21,023 bases of DNA from a virus, in IMG/VR virus record IMGVR_UViG_3300046010_008495, positions 1 to 21,023 of that record; one strand, given 5' to 3'. This document shows positions 1 through 5,130 of the stretch, piece after piece (position 1 is the stretch's first letter; each line of letters starts with the position of its first letter). The notes under the pieces are model-generated. The model saw only the letters and a list, made by a program, of their open reading frames with translations, was not told the DNA's origin and made no database searches. Made by a program: the position numbers and the translations under genes.

Positions 1-31
1 TCCCATTACTTCCGTTGAGCAGGTCAATCAT
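1..31 (-). CDS. 5' end of a gene leaving the window
   Basis: An ATG at 31 on the minus strand opens a frame of ten codons (MIDLLNGSNG) that runs off the left edge. It overlaps the last eight bases of the upstream HExxH gene, in line with the tight overlaps through the rest of this operon. Too little is visible to assign a function. The evidence is only position, strand and the open frame. Confidence 0.35.
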   Translation of the reverse strand, partial: MIDLLNGSNG

Positions 32-596
32 AGTAGGGATCGGTGAGTTTAGCTGGCGGGAACAGCGCAGTCTTTAGGGGGATGATTTTTTCGGGCATCA
101 GGCTCCAGATGCGGGTGGTCTCGTAGCTCTTCTTGCACCACTTGCGATTGTTGAACATCCAGTGATAGCCCAAGATGTAGGCGTTGGCCATCTGGGCATA
201 GCGTTTAAGATCTACGGGTAGTTTGTTGCGGGCAAGCTTCCGCACGGATCGCTTTTCACAATCCCATTCCAGTTCAACAACAAGTCGGATATACTTGTCC
301 ACATAGTCTACTTTCTTACCAGCAAGCCAGTGATCCAGCTTACCAAGGGCATCCTCCCTGACATCGTGCCACTTGGGTCTTTGGAGTTGCTGGTCTAGGT
401 GACAAGTCTCATGGACAAAGACATCCAGCCATGTGGAGAGCGGGCGTTTGGTGGCTATGCGTAACTCTTTGTTATCTGCCCACCCTACAGAGGTGGCCTT
501 GCCCGTGATTAAGTATTTCTGTGGAACAAACGAAAGCTTGAACTGGCGGTATTTAAGAATAGCCCGCCCCAGAAAGTTGATCGTTGCTTGATCCAT
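24..596 (-). CDS. HExxH-motif (putative zinc metallopeptidase-like) phage protein
   Basis: Translates to about 190 residues. An HETCH sequence (His64-His68, counted from the GTG at 602) sits in the helical context VFVHETCHLDQQ and fits the HExxH zinc-binding motif of gluzincin/SprT-type proteases. A downstream ELEWDCEKRSV segment (about 110-120) offers a glutamate as third ligand and looks like the conserved core of small uncharacterised phage HExxH proteins. No signal peptide or membrane segment is seen, so a cytoplasmic role is likely; the substrate is unknown. The ATG at 596 is preceded by GAAGAAGAG; a GTG at 602, overlapping the upstream stop as GTGA, is the alternative start. It is the last complete gene of the left operon. 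The coding call is firm; enzymatic activity is inferred from the motif alone. Confidence 0.7.
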   Translation of the reverse strand: MDQATINFLGRAILKYRQFKLSFVPQKYLITGKATSVGWADNKELRIATKRPLSTWLDVFVHETCHLDQQLQRPKWHDVREDALGKLDHWLAGKKVDYVDKYIRLVVELEWDCEKRSVRKLARNKLPVDLKRYAQMANAYILGYHWMFNNRKWCKKSYETTRIWSLMPEKIIPLKTALFPPAKLTDPYYD

Positions 597-598
597 TG

Positions 599-751
599 TC
601 ACTCTTCTTCGACATCGGTTTCCTCAACTTGTTCAAACAGTCTCCTGATAGGATTGTCGCAAAAGCCTTCTTCTTGTTCTGGGAACGGCATCAGAACACC
701 TGTATCATCGTAGGCGACTTTTAGATCAGCATCGAAATCCCGTTGGTTCAT
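599..751 (-). CDS. small acidic hypothetical protein (50 aa)
   Basis: ATG at 751, stop TGA at 601-599, which overlaps the GTG at 602 of the next gene. The product starts MNQRDFDADLKVAYDDTGVL and ends in an acidic tail (EQVEETDVEEE). It fills an otherwise empty gap between two operon genes on the same strand. Upstream of the start is AGTATAGGGTAA, with no clear SD. I recognise no family. The strongly negative C-terminus could mimic DNA or bind a basic partner, but that is a guess. Confidence 0.55.
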   Translation of the reverse strand: MNQRDFDADLKVAYDDTGVLMPFPEQEEGFCDNPIRRLFEQVEETDVEEE

Positions 752-761
752 TTACCCTATA

Positions 762-1154
762 CTACTGGCTTCTGTCCCAAACTTCAATTATGGTTTTCTC
801 TTCTTCGCCTTTTTTCGCTTTCCTTTGCGTGACTTTGAGTTCGATCTGGTCTTCTGTATCGTCAGGGATTGCCCCGCAGTAGCGTAAAAAATCGCAATAA
901 AATTTCGCACCACCATAGAGATTGTCGGTGTCGAGGAGTCGATTTTTTCGGACGCTTTCAATGCAGACAAGCAGGCGGCTTGGATCTCCTTCTTTTCCCT
1001 CAACCTCTGAAAGTGGTTCATCGAAAAGAGGCGGTTGAGTGACGGCAGGCGGTGTTTTACGTTTAGTCTTAGCACTAGCCTTTTGTTTGATGATGTCTCT
1101 TCGTTCATAGACTCCTTTGCTTACTTCCACATAGCCTGCGGGTATTTCTTTCAT
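762..1154 (-). CDS. RusA-like Holliday-junction resolvase
   Basis: 130 residues. The C-terminal half has the RusA signature: a strand (RLLVCIESVRKN, about 60-71), then LLDTDNLYGGAKFYCDFLRY (73-92) with the paired acidic residues Asp75 and Asp77 plus Lys84 and Asp88, then GAIPDD (94-100), then strands IELKVTQRK and EKTIIEVW. RusA-family enzymes are small dimeric endonucleases that resolve four-way junctions and process phage replication intermediates before packaging. Residues 1-58 look disordered (Lys/Pro-rich) and do not resemble the usual first strand and helix of RusA; that portion appears instead in the overlapping frame at 788-1108. The ATG at 1154 overlaps the upstream stop as ATGA. Length matches the family (about 120-140). 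Resolvase activity is inferred from motifs. Confidence 0.75.
   Translation of the reverse strand: MKEIPAGYVEVSKGVYERRDIIKQKASAKTKRKTPPAVTQPPLFDEPLSEVEGKEGDPSRLLVCIESVRKNRLLDTDNLYGGAKFYCDFLRYCGAIPDDTEDQIELKVTQRKAKKGEEEKTIIEVWDRSQ
788..1108 (-). CDS. overlapping ORF with RusA N-terminus-like sequence (106 aa)
   Basis: This frame lies wholly inside the RusA-like gene, on the same strand in another phase. It is not dismissed as a shadow for two reasons. Its ATG at 1108 is preceded by AAAGGAG three bases upstream, one of the best SD sequences in the window. Its residues 10-53 (LVLRLNVKHRLPSLNRLF... then a helix of REKKEIQAACLSALKAS) look like the first strand, the P-S-x-N-R loop and the first helix of RusA proteins, which the main frame lacks. 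Its C-terminal third is Ser/Thr/Lys-rich and looks like a frame shadow. It may be a real overlapping gene, the 0-frame part of a frameshift product, or chance. An A6 run at 943-948 (minus strand) is the only obvious slip site. Confidence 0.4.
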   Translation of the reverse strand: MNEETSSNKRLVLRLNVKHRLPSLNRLFSMNHFQRLREKKEIQAACLSALKASEKIDSSTPTISMVVRNFIAIFYATAGQSLTIQKTRSNSKSRKGKRKKAKKRKP

Positions 1155-1324
1155 TGCTCAAGCAATACTTCCTCTTTGAGTCTTTCGGCTTCGGGGTCGG
1201 GGGCGATGCACATCATTAGTGCTTGGCGGGCCTTCTCCAGTTGCTTCTCTTTTTGCTGTAGCAGCACTTCAAACACATCCGCATGGACGGGGTTGATATT
1301 GGAGTAGACTCGTCCTACAGTCAC
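1151..1324 (-). CDS. small helical hypothetical protein (57 aa)
   Basis: GTG start at 1324 overlapping the previous stop (GTGA), stop TGA at 1153-1151 overlapping the next ATG (ATGA). It thus exactly fills the gap between two genes with a translational-coupling overlap at each end. The product contains a long predicted helix with heptad-like spacing (VFEVLLQQKEKQLEKARQAL) and ends ERLKEEVLLEQ. A small coiled-coil accessory protein is likely; I recognise no family. The perfect fit is the main evidence that it is translated. Confidence 0.6.
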   Translation of the reverse strand: MTVGRVYSNINPVHADVFEVLLQQKEKQLEKARQALMMCIAPDPEAERLKEEVLLEQ

Positions 1325-1632
1325 TTGATGATCCCCTCTTCACGGGCGATGGCCTCAATCTGGCTCACATACTCGCGGGTACAATTGAATACTTCGGCAA
1401 CGGCAGTGAAGTTGGTTTCGGGATTGTTCATAATAAAACCCAGAATCTTGAAAGATCTTCCCCCGTTGGATAAGCGCCTCTTGGTGGTCTTCTTGCGCCT
1501 CGCCCGAATACCAGTCCGCTTCAACGCCGAAGCCATGGCATGGTAGCTTGATCCGTGTTTTACGGCCAGTTCGCCAATGGTGATTTCGGGGTTTTCTTGA
1601 ATTTCAGTAGGTAGAGTAGATGTGTTGATCAT
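1321..1632 (-). CDS. tandem helix-turn-helix DNA-binding protein
   Basis: About 103 residues from the ATG at 1632 (a GTG at 1650 would add six). Two HTH-like segments are visible: ITIGELAVKHGSSYHAMASAL near the N-terminus and NFTAVAEVFNCTREYVSQIEAI near the C-terminus, joined by a very basic linker (RARRKKTTKRR). Such proteins bind DNA as small regulators or recombination-associated factors. The frame before the ATG is AT-rich (AATATATAAT) with no SD. It lies between an HNH gene and a small helical ORF on the same strand, so it is probably co-transcribed. A role as early regulator is inferred. The HTH assignment is from sequence pattern only. Confidence 0.7.
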   Translation of the reverse strand: MINTSTLPTEIQENPEITIGELAVKHGSSYHAMASALKRTGIRARRKKTTKRRLSNGGRSFKILGFIMNNPETNFTAVAEVFNCTREYVSQIEAIAREEGIIK

Positions 1633-1684
1633 ATGATTATATATTGACACTTAAACCTAGCTGTTGTTCAATATACGTCAAATA

Positions 1685-2218
1685 TTATCGGCGCTTCTTT
1701 TGGGCGCGGACATTCTTGCCAGCCAAGGCTTGCTGGTAGGCTTCTTCGGTAATGACTCGTCCTCGTAGTTTGAATAGCCAGTTGGGTTGGCGTGTAAAAC
1801 TCCAACTAAGTCCTAAAGCTTTTAGAGTAGCTGCCGTCATTCCGCCCTTAATCTTGAGGCTTTCAATAATCTTGGAATCGATAACTCTGGTGGATGTAGC
1901 CTTGTCCCGATTGCTTGGAGGAATGGGATCGACTGTCATTGGTTCGGGCTTTGGTCTGAATAGCTTCCGTTGAAACTTGCGGGATTCCTCGCGTTCCACG
2001 GCATGGAAGTTCTTGTGGCACTTTTTACAGAGACAGATCAAGTCATTAAGGTGGTTTAGTTCGTCTCCCTTATGCTCGTAAGTTCGATGGTGGGCCTGCA
2101 AATCTAGGGGGCTGTTACAGAGTTGGCAGCGGAACCCTGCCCGTTTTTTGACGGCCCTACTTACCTCCCGCCAGTAAGGAGTTGCTAGGTAGGCTTGGTA
2201 TTGAGATTGCGTTATCAT
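1685..2218 (-). CDS. HNH endonuclease with C-terminal DNA-binding-like domain
   Basis: 177 residues. The N-terminal half is a zinc-stabilised HNH nuclease: Cys31-x2-Cys34, then AHHRTYEHKGDE (42-53) with the catalytic His pair, then LNDLICLCKKCHKNFH (57-72) with the second metal knuckle. HNH enzymes of this type nick or cut double-stranded DNA and are common near phage replication and packaging genes; some are homing endonucleases. A Pro/Lys-rich linker (about 86-110) leads to a C-terminal block (VIDSKIIESLKIKGGMTAAT... through FKLRGRVITEEAYQQAL) that resembles a compact helical specificity domain but has no name I can give. The start overlaps a tiny upstream ORF as ATGA. All expected metal ligands are present. 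Confidence 0.85.
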   Translation of the reverse strand: MITQSQYQAYLATPYWREVSRAVKKRAGFRCQLCNSPLDLQAHHRTYEHKGDELNHLNDLICLCKKCHKNFHAVEREESRKFQRKLFRPKPEPMTVDPIPPSNRDKATSTRVIDSKIIESLKIKGGMTAATLKALGLSWSFTRQPNWLFKLRGRVITEEAYQQALAGKNVRAQKKRR

Positions 2219-2283
2219 CGCGGAACCCTTGCGCTGCGCGGCTTATCAGTTCGGTCAGTAACTGGATTATTTCGGGATTTCAT
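2215..2283 (-). CDS. possible tiny basic ORF (22 aa)
   Basis: ATG at 2283, stop overlapping the HNH start as ATGA. The product is MKSRNNPVTDRTDKPRSARVPR. It would bridge the 69-base gap between the initiator-like gene and the HNH gene. The precise ATGA junction is the only support; no SD and no recognisable family. It may act only as a translational-coupling leader for the HNH gene, or may not be translated. Confidence 0.25.
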   Translation of the reverse strand: MKSRNNPVTDRTDKPRSARVPR

Positions 2284-2287
2284 CCGA

Positions 2288-2809
2288 TTACCACAATCCC
2301 CGAATTTCTCCCTGATACTCTTCCTCGTCCCCATAACCTGATACAATATTCTCATCATATATTGTATTCTGTATATTGGTATTCTCTGATATTGGTGTTA
2401 TAATGTGGTCGAAGTTTCCCGTGGACGGAATTTCCCGTGCGCTAGAAACCTTGACCACGGAAAGAGGGGAACGCCAATTTGTACGATTGCTACGCTGATC
2501 TTCCGCAACTGGCGCATCATAAAATGTCCAAGTATTGCAGAATCCTCCCTTACCCCCGCCAGAAAGCTCATACTTTACATAGCCAAGACTTTCCAATTCC
2601 CGAAAGTAGGTCTTGACCCTGTTGGCCCCGTCTGTGGTGTTGTTTACAAAGTAAGCCCGATTTGCCACCCATTCATCGGCGTTGGATAGCACCATAGCCA
2701 GCAAACCTCTCGCCCCAAATGACAACTTCTTATCTCTTACGAGATCGTTTGATAGCTGGACGAATCCGCCCCTAGTTACCCGCTTATAGACTGTTTGATT
2801 CTTTTTCAT
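2288..2809 (-). CDS. winged-helix replication-initiator-like protein
   Basis: 173 residues from the ATG at 2809 (a GTG at 2830 would add seven hydrophobic residues). Residues 15-80 follow the pattern of the winged-helix domain of phage and plasmid replication proteins: GFVQLSNDLVRDKKLSFGARGLLAMVLS, then DEWVANRAYFV, then GANRVKTYFRELESLGYVKY, i.e. recognition-helix region followed by the ELE-x-LGY wing. The remainder is low-complexity and acidic at the end (YGDEEEYQGEIRG). It is the first gene of the leftward operon and abuts a region of long inverted repeats (2826-2967). That placement suits an initiator binding its own origin, or an autoregulator. No primase or ATPase motif is present. The function is inferred from the fold pattern and position. 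Confidence 0.65.
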   Translation of the reverse strand: MKKNQTVYKRVTRGGFVQLSNDLVRDKKLSFGARGLLAMVLSNADEWVANRAYFVNNTTDGANRVKTYFRELESLGYVKYELSGGGKGGFCNTWTFYDAPVAEDQRSNRTNWRSPLSVVKVSSAREIPSTGNFDHIITPISENTNIQNTIYDENIVSGYGDEEEYQGEIRGLW

Positions 2810-2825
2810 AGCAATAAATAAAATT

Positions 2826-2910
2826 GCCACTCAAATGACGGGGCGTGGGATGATTGAGAACCCGACAATGAAACAAGCAAGTTGCTCCCTCACCCCGCCA
2901 CTTGAATGGC
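2826..2910. repeat. inverted repeat A/A' (25-base arms)
   Basis: Arm 2826-2850 and arm 2886-2910 are inverted copies matching at 20 of 25 positions. The cores are ATGACGGGGCG in the left arm and CACCCCGCCAC in the right arm. The copies lie in the divergent intergenic space, the left one overlapping the possible GTG start of the initiator-like gene. Repeat B starts inside the end of this arm, so the two pairs are interleaved (A-B-A'-B'). A shorter direct echo of the right arm (AAGTTGC...CACCCCGC) recurs at about 3201-3216. Confidence 0.75.
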
Positions 2911-2967
2911 AGATTAATATTTATTGTTATTTCTTGTTTCATACTCAATCGTCTGGGTTCTCACATC
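2849..2967. repeat. inverted repeat B/B' (split arms), candidate origin/operator
   Basis: Left arm 2849-2877 contains TGAGAACCC (2855-2863) and TGAAACAAG (2869-2877). The right arm contains their exact complements, CTTGTTTCA (2933-2941) and GGGTTCTCA (2955-2963), plus a flanking GATG/CATC. Between A' and B' lies an AT-rich stretch (2911-2936, ATTAATATTTATTGTTATTT). Repeats plus an AT-rich segment beside an initiator-like gene is the usual architecture of a phage or plasmid replication origin, but divergent promoter operators would look similar. Confidence 0.7.
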
Positions 2968-2976
2968 AGACTGATG
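2964..2976. promoter_or_regulatory. 13-bp palindrome, operator-like
   Basis: CATCAGACTGATG is a perfect 6-bp inverted repeat around one central base. It touches the right arm of repeat B. Size and symmetry fit a dimeric repressor site; the binding protein is unknown. The double-HTH protein at 1321-1632 is a candidate. Confidence 0.4.
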
Positions 2977-3035
2977 GAACTTCTCACAAAGGGTCAGACA
3001 TGGCAAGTTCAAAAACGCTCAAAAAAACATTGAAC

Positions 3036-3216
3036 GCCCCGAAGGGGCTATGGTCTATGTATCTATGGATACTTCGGAGGGGATCATTGAGGGCAACACT
3101 GCGAATGCGGGGTTGAGCGACCTGAGTCCTCTCCCAATTTTTGGAGGCGGGGAGACTCGGCATGAAAATGCGAAGGCTTCAAAGGCTTGGGGGCCAATGA
3201 AGTTGCGCCACCCCGC
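3036..3216 (+). ncRNA. hairpin-rich leader, candidate structured RNA
   Basis: The stretch ahead of the gene at 3230 contains several perfect stems on the plus strand: GCCCC-GAA-GGGGC (3036-3048), GTATC-TATG-GATAC (3059-3072), CTGAGTC (3122-3128) with GACTCGG (3154-3160) extended by a C/T-rich strand against GGGGAGA, and GCAT-GAAA-ATGC (3160-3171) closed by a GNRA loop. A long-range pair GCGGGGT (3107-3113) with ACCCCGC (3210-3216) encloses the last two, giving a multibranch shape ending 13 bases before the ATG. I recognise no known riboswitch or ribozyme consensus. It could be a cis-regulatory leader or a small RNA; there is no convincing protein in this 399-base gap. Confidence 0.35.
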
Positions 3217-3229
3217 TTCCAATTTCTTT

Positions 3230-3511
3230 ATGAAAAAACTACTACTACTACTAGCATTGGTCACTAGCGTTCAGGCACAAGACGGCAGCTTTTCGGGTAC
3301 AGTCTATGATTTGGATTCGGGGCGGATACAGGTCATTAGTGGGTCTGTGGATATTAAGCCCAAAGAAAGCCCGTATCTCACAACCCTTCGTCGCATCAAT
3401 GCGGAGTTGGCGGAGTCAAACGCACGATTGGATGCGGAGATTACGGCCAGCCGCCAGCTTTCGGAATTGCGGGAGCAGACAAGACTCCTGCGTAAAATTG
3501 CCGACCAATGA
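3230..3511 (+). CDS. exported coiled-coil protein (signal peptide)
   Basis: 93 residues from the ATG at 3230. It begins with a clear Sec signal peptide: MKK, a leucine run (LLLLLALVTS) and a VQA-Q cleavage site. The mature part has a short beta-rich segment (SFSGTVYDLDSGRIQVISGSV) and then a long charged helix with heptad spacing (TLRRINAELAESNARLDAEITASRQLSELREQTRLLRKI), so it probably forms a periplasmic coiled coil. The ATG at 3230 is chosen because the signal peptide starts there; an upstream in-frame ATG at 3050 would place about 60 non-descript residues before it. The stop overlaps the next start as ATGA. Coiled coil plus the nearby lipoprotein recalls a spanin-like pair, but family similarity is not evident. 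Confidence 0.75.
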   Translation: MKKLLLLLALVTSVQAQDGSFSGTVYDLDSGRIQVISGSVDIKPKESPYLTTLRRINAELAESNARLDAEITASRQLSELREQTRLLRKIADQ

Positions 3512-4155
3512 GCAACTATCTCAACGTCAATATCCCCACCTTTTTTGCTTTTGTAGACGAGGGGTTCTTCTACGATCTTGAACCCTGTGTCAGCAGGAAG
3601 AGACAGCTAGTCGAAGTATTTGCCTTCACCTCCATCCCTCAGAGATGTGGGCTGTTCAGCGTGATGACGGAATACGGAAGCCAACATGCTAGAGTGCCAA
3701 TCCATTACATACATACCGATGAAACAGGCGGAACGTTCTATCCATTGGACTGGATACAGTTATGGGATTCCATGAGCTACTATTGCTCGGTTAACATCTT
3801 GGACTATTGCAAGAACAGAGCGGCGAATATCATGCTTAAAAACAAAAGCTTTGAGGAGGCCAAGTATATGTTTACGCTAGATTGGTGTTTGGGGCCGCAC
3901 TATACCTCTGGCTACGGGGAGATGGCGGCTGGCCACAAGTGCGGTCATGTGTTTGCGGGTGATGGACAATACTTTATCCAGCCTAACAATCGTGTGCTAT
4001 GGATGGACGGGGGATCGTTTATCGCCAAGAAGTTTCCCCAAAAGCCCGACTGGAAGGTATTTAGCCAAGAATTTAGCTGCGAAAGCACAGGAAGCCGCTG
4101 GGTTAGCGAAAGCGAGGAGGAGCTATGGTTTTACGATTTCAAAGAGCAGGGATAG
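3508..4155 (+). CDS. conserved-looking phage protein of unknown function (215 aa)
   Basis: ATG at 3508 overlaps the previous stop (ATGA). The protein is rich in aromatic residues and cysteine. It contains YMFTLDWCLGPHYTSGYGEM, then GHKCGHVFAGDGQYFIQPNN followed by RVLWMDGGSFI, and ends in SEEELWFYDF. The pattern 'GY.E...HK.GH....NG.Y..QPNNR' resembles uncharacterised proteins I associate with marine phages, but I cannot name a domain. No signal peptide or membrane segment. Its flanking genes are both envelope-directed, so it may act with them, or the block may be an accessory cassette. Coding potential is strong: long frame, good overlaps at both ends. Confidence 0.8.
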   Translation: MSNYLNVNIPTFFAFVDEGFFYDLEPCVSRKRQLVEVFAFTSIPQRCGLFSVMTEYGSQHARVPIHYIHTDETGGTFYPLDWIQLWDSMSYYCSVNILDYCKNRAANIMLKNKSFEEAKYMFTLDWCLGPHYTSGYGEMAAGHKCGHVFAGDGQYFIQPNNRVLWMDGGSFIAKKFPQKPDWKVFSQEFSCESTGSRWVSESEEELWFYDFKEQG

Positions 4156-4415
4156 TAATTGCACTACTTATTACAAGTGGTTGTGTTTCTTATCCACCCC
4201 GCCCCTATCCTTGGAACTTCCCCCCAGAACATGAATGGAACGCGCCATTGGAGACTAGTTGGGTCAATGCTGTTGACGCCTTCCGCAACTGGACAGCCCC
4301 CAAGGGGAGGGTCTGGAATCCGATTATTCGGCAGTATGAGCCTGACTTTGGCTATGAGATTGAACTAATGAAGCTTCTGGAGAGGGATCTTGAAGAGTAT
4401 GAAATGTATCAATAA
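4125..4415 (+). CDS. putative lipoprotein (96 aa), o-spanin-like candidate
   Basis: ATG at 4125 has a perfect SD (GAGGAGGAGCT) and lies 31 bases inside the previous gene. The N-terminus is basic (MVLRFQR), then hydrophobic (AGIVIALLI), then a lipobox-like TSGC with Cys20. The mature part starts with a Pro/Tyr-rich stretch (VSYPPRPYPWNFPPEHEW) and ends in an acidic helix (LMKLLERDLEEYEMYQ). A Pro-rich mature lipoprotein is typical of outer-membrane spanin subunits (Rz1-like). The lipobox has Thr at -3, which is less usual. The last 92 bases overlap the end of the HNH gene read on the opposite strand. Confidence 0.7.
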   Translation: MVLRFQRAGIVIALLITSGCVSYPPRPYPWNFPPEHEWNAPLETSWVNAVDAFRNWTAPKGRVWNPIIRQYEPDFGYEIELMKLLERDLEEYEMYQ

Positions 4416-4728
4416 TCCAACCTTGTTTGCGGGCTTCGCGCCCGTTAGCGTGGCACCAATCATGGCATCCCCGACAAAGCGCGGCAAACAGGCTATAGTC
4501 GCAAAGGTAGCGACCAATCCTGCCCGCCTTATGATGGATATCCTGACTCTTCGCCTTCTTACATTTCTCGCATATGGGATGCAATGCCAAGTAAGCTTTC
4601 TTCACCTTTGCATACTCATTGTATTCACGCTGGCGTTTGGGGGATGCGCTCCGCAACCTTCCGTTGCGCTTAAGTGGCTGATTCCTGCTTAATGGGGTTT
4701 TTGAACGAAGTGGAGTTTTTCTTGTCAT
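4324..4728 (-). CDS. HNH-type endonuclease, inverted within a plus-strand cluster
   Basis: 134 residues. A basic N-terminus (MTRKTPLRSKTPLSRNQPLK) precedes a compact His-Me nuclease: HPICEKC (Cys53, Cys56), SQDIHHKAGRIGRYLCD with the His65-His66 pair, then LCRGCHDWCHANG (Cys85, Cys88, His89, His93). This is the small treble-clef HNH layout seen in many phage genes, and it could act as a nicking or homing enzyme. The final 25 residues (Ser/Gln/His-rich) are antisense to the lipoprotein and may be unconstrained. It is the only minus-strand gene between 3230 and 7914, which suggests independent acquisition. Its start lies seven bases from the start of the divergent plus-strand ORF at 4736. Confidence 0.75.
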   Translation of the reverse strand: MTRKTPLRSKTPLSRNQPLKRNGRLRSASPKRQREYNEYAKVKKAYLALHPICEKCKKAKSQDIHHKAGRIGRYLCDYSLFAALCRGCHDWCHANGREARKQGWIIDTFHTLQDPSPEASLVQSHSQSQAHTAE

Positions 4729-4735
4729 ACCTACT

Positions 4736-4924
4736 ATGATTACTTGGAACGATTACAATAATACAAAACCCGATGCAGAGGGAATCTACCTCATCAAAAA
4801 CGATGAGTCAAACCCTCCATTGAAATGGGCCTGCCATTACCACCCCCACCATGGATGGAGCGGGATTGGACACATCCTTGAACGTGTGATTAAGTATTGG
4901 ACACCATGGCCCGATTCAAAGTAG
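4736..4924 (+). CDS. small protein resembling DUF551-type phage proteins (62 aa)
   Basis: ATG at 4736, no SD. The pattern NNTKPDAEGIYLIKN...KWACHYHPHHGW...VIKYWTPWPD matches the layout of short phage proteins that contain W-A-x-Y and end in 'V-x-x-W-x-P-x-P', often filed as DUF551-like. Function is unknown in that group. It begins the run of small overlapping plus-strand ORFs leading to the helicase. Confidence 0.6.
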   Translation: MITWNDYNNTKPDAEGIYLIKNDESNPPLKWACHYHPHHGWSGIGHILERVIKYWTPWPDSK

Positions 4925-5130
4925 TTCTTACAGTAATCAATGAAGACTCTGTTTCCCCATTCGTTGTTGGCCCACGGTTCCGTCGAGGAACCCCCATGCC
5001 AATGGAAGCGTTGTTCGCTGAACGTGGCGGTTACTTCTTTGACCCAGAATCAGAAATCGAGATGGCCAGAGATTGCGCCGAATCCTTTCAAAAATACATC
5101 AATCAATCAGAGAAAAAAAAGAAAAAATGA
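4906..5130 (+). CDS. small hypothetical protein (74 aa) ending in a poly-lysine tail
   Basis: The ATG at 4906 overlaps the previous gene by 19 bases; an in-frame ATG at 4897 is possible. The product starts MARFKVVLTVINEDSVSPFV, contains a mid-region RRGTPMPMEALFAERGG and ends YINQSEKKKKK. I recognise no family. The terminal lysines are encoded by an A8-G-A6 stretch that contains the heptamer A-AAA-AAG in frame, and the stop TGA overlaps the next ATG, so a -1 slip here would fuse this protein with the next one. Confidence 0.65.
   Translation: MARFKVVLTVINEDSVSPFVVGPRFRRGTPMPMEALFAERGGYFFDPESEIEMARDCAESFQKYINQSEKKKKK
5115..5121 (+). promoter_or_regulatory. candidate -1 frameshift site A-AAA-AAG
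   Basis: The heptamer is in the zero phase (AAA at 5116-5118, AAG at 5119-5121) and lies six bases before the stop TGA at 5128-5130. It is the same sequence used in dnaX frameshifting. The -1 frame continues into the gene at 5127. I see no strong upstream SD or immediate downstream stem, which are the usual enhancers. Confidence 0.35.

Noticed and set aside
2971-3000. Hammerhead-like CTGATGG core
   Set aside because: The conserved CUGANGA and the partner GAAA with three stems cannot be completed.
3021-3048. Minus-strand terminator from the GCCCC/GGGGC stem and the T7 run
   Set aside because: The T run starts eight bases after the stem, and no minus-strand gene ends there.
2835-3116. 93-residue plus-strand frame through the repeat region
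   Set aside because: Composition is random-looking, and the frame crosses the inverted repeats without any domain-like segment.
3050-3229. N-terminal extension of the signal-peptide gene from an ATG at 3050 with AAGGGG upstream
   Set aside because: It would bury a textbook signal peptide 60 residues inside the protein, and the extension has no protein-like pattern while its DNA is full of stems. Kept as a caveat to the structured-RNA idea.
4430-4444. CGGGC-TTCGC-GCCCG hairpin after the lipoprotein stop as a terminator
   Set aside because: No U run follows on either strand, and it lies within the HNH coding sequence.
4390-4692. 100-residue plus-strand frame
   Set aside because: It is antisense to the HNH gene, whose metal ligands are intact, and shows no pattern of its own.
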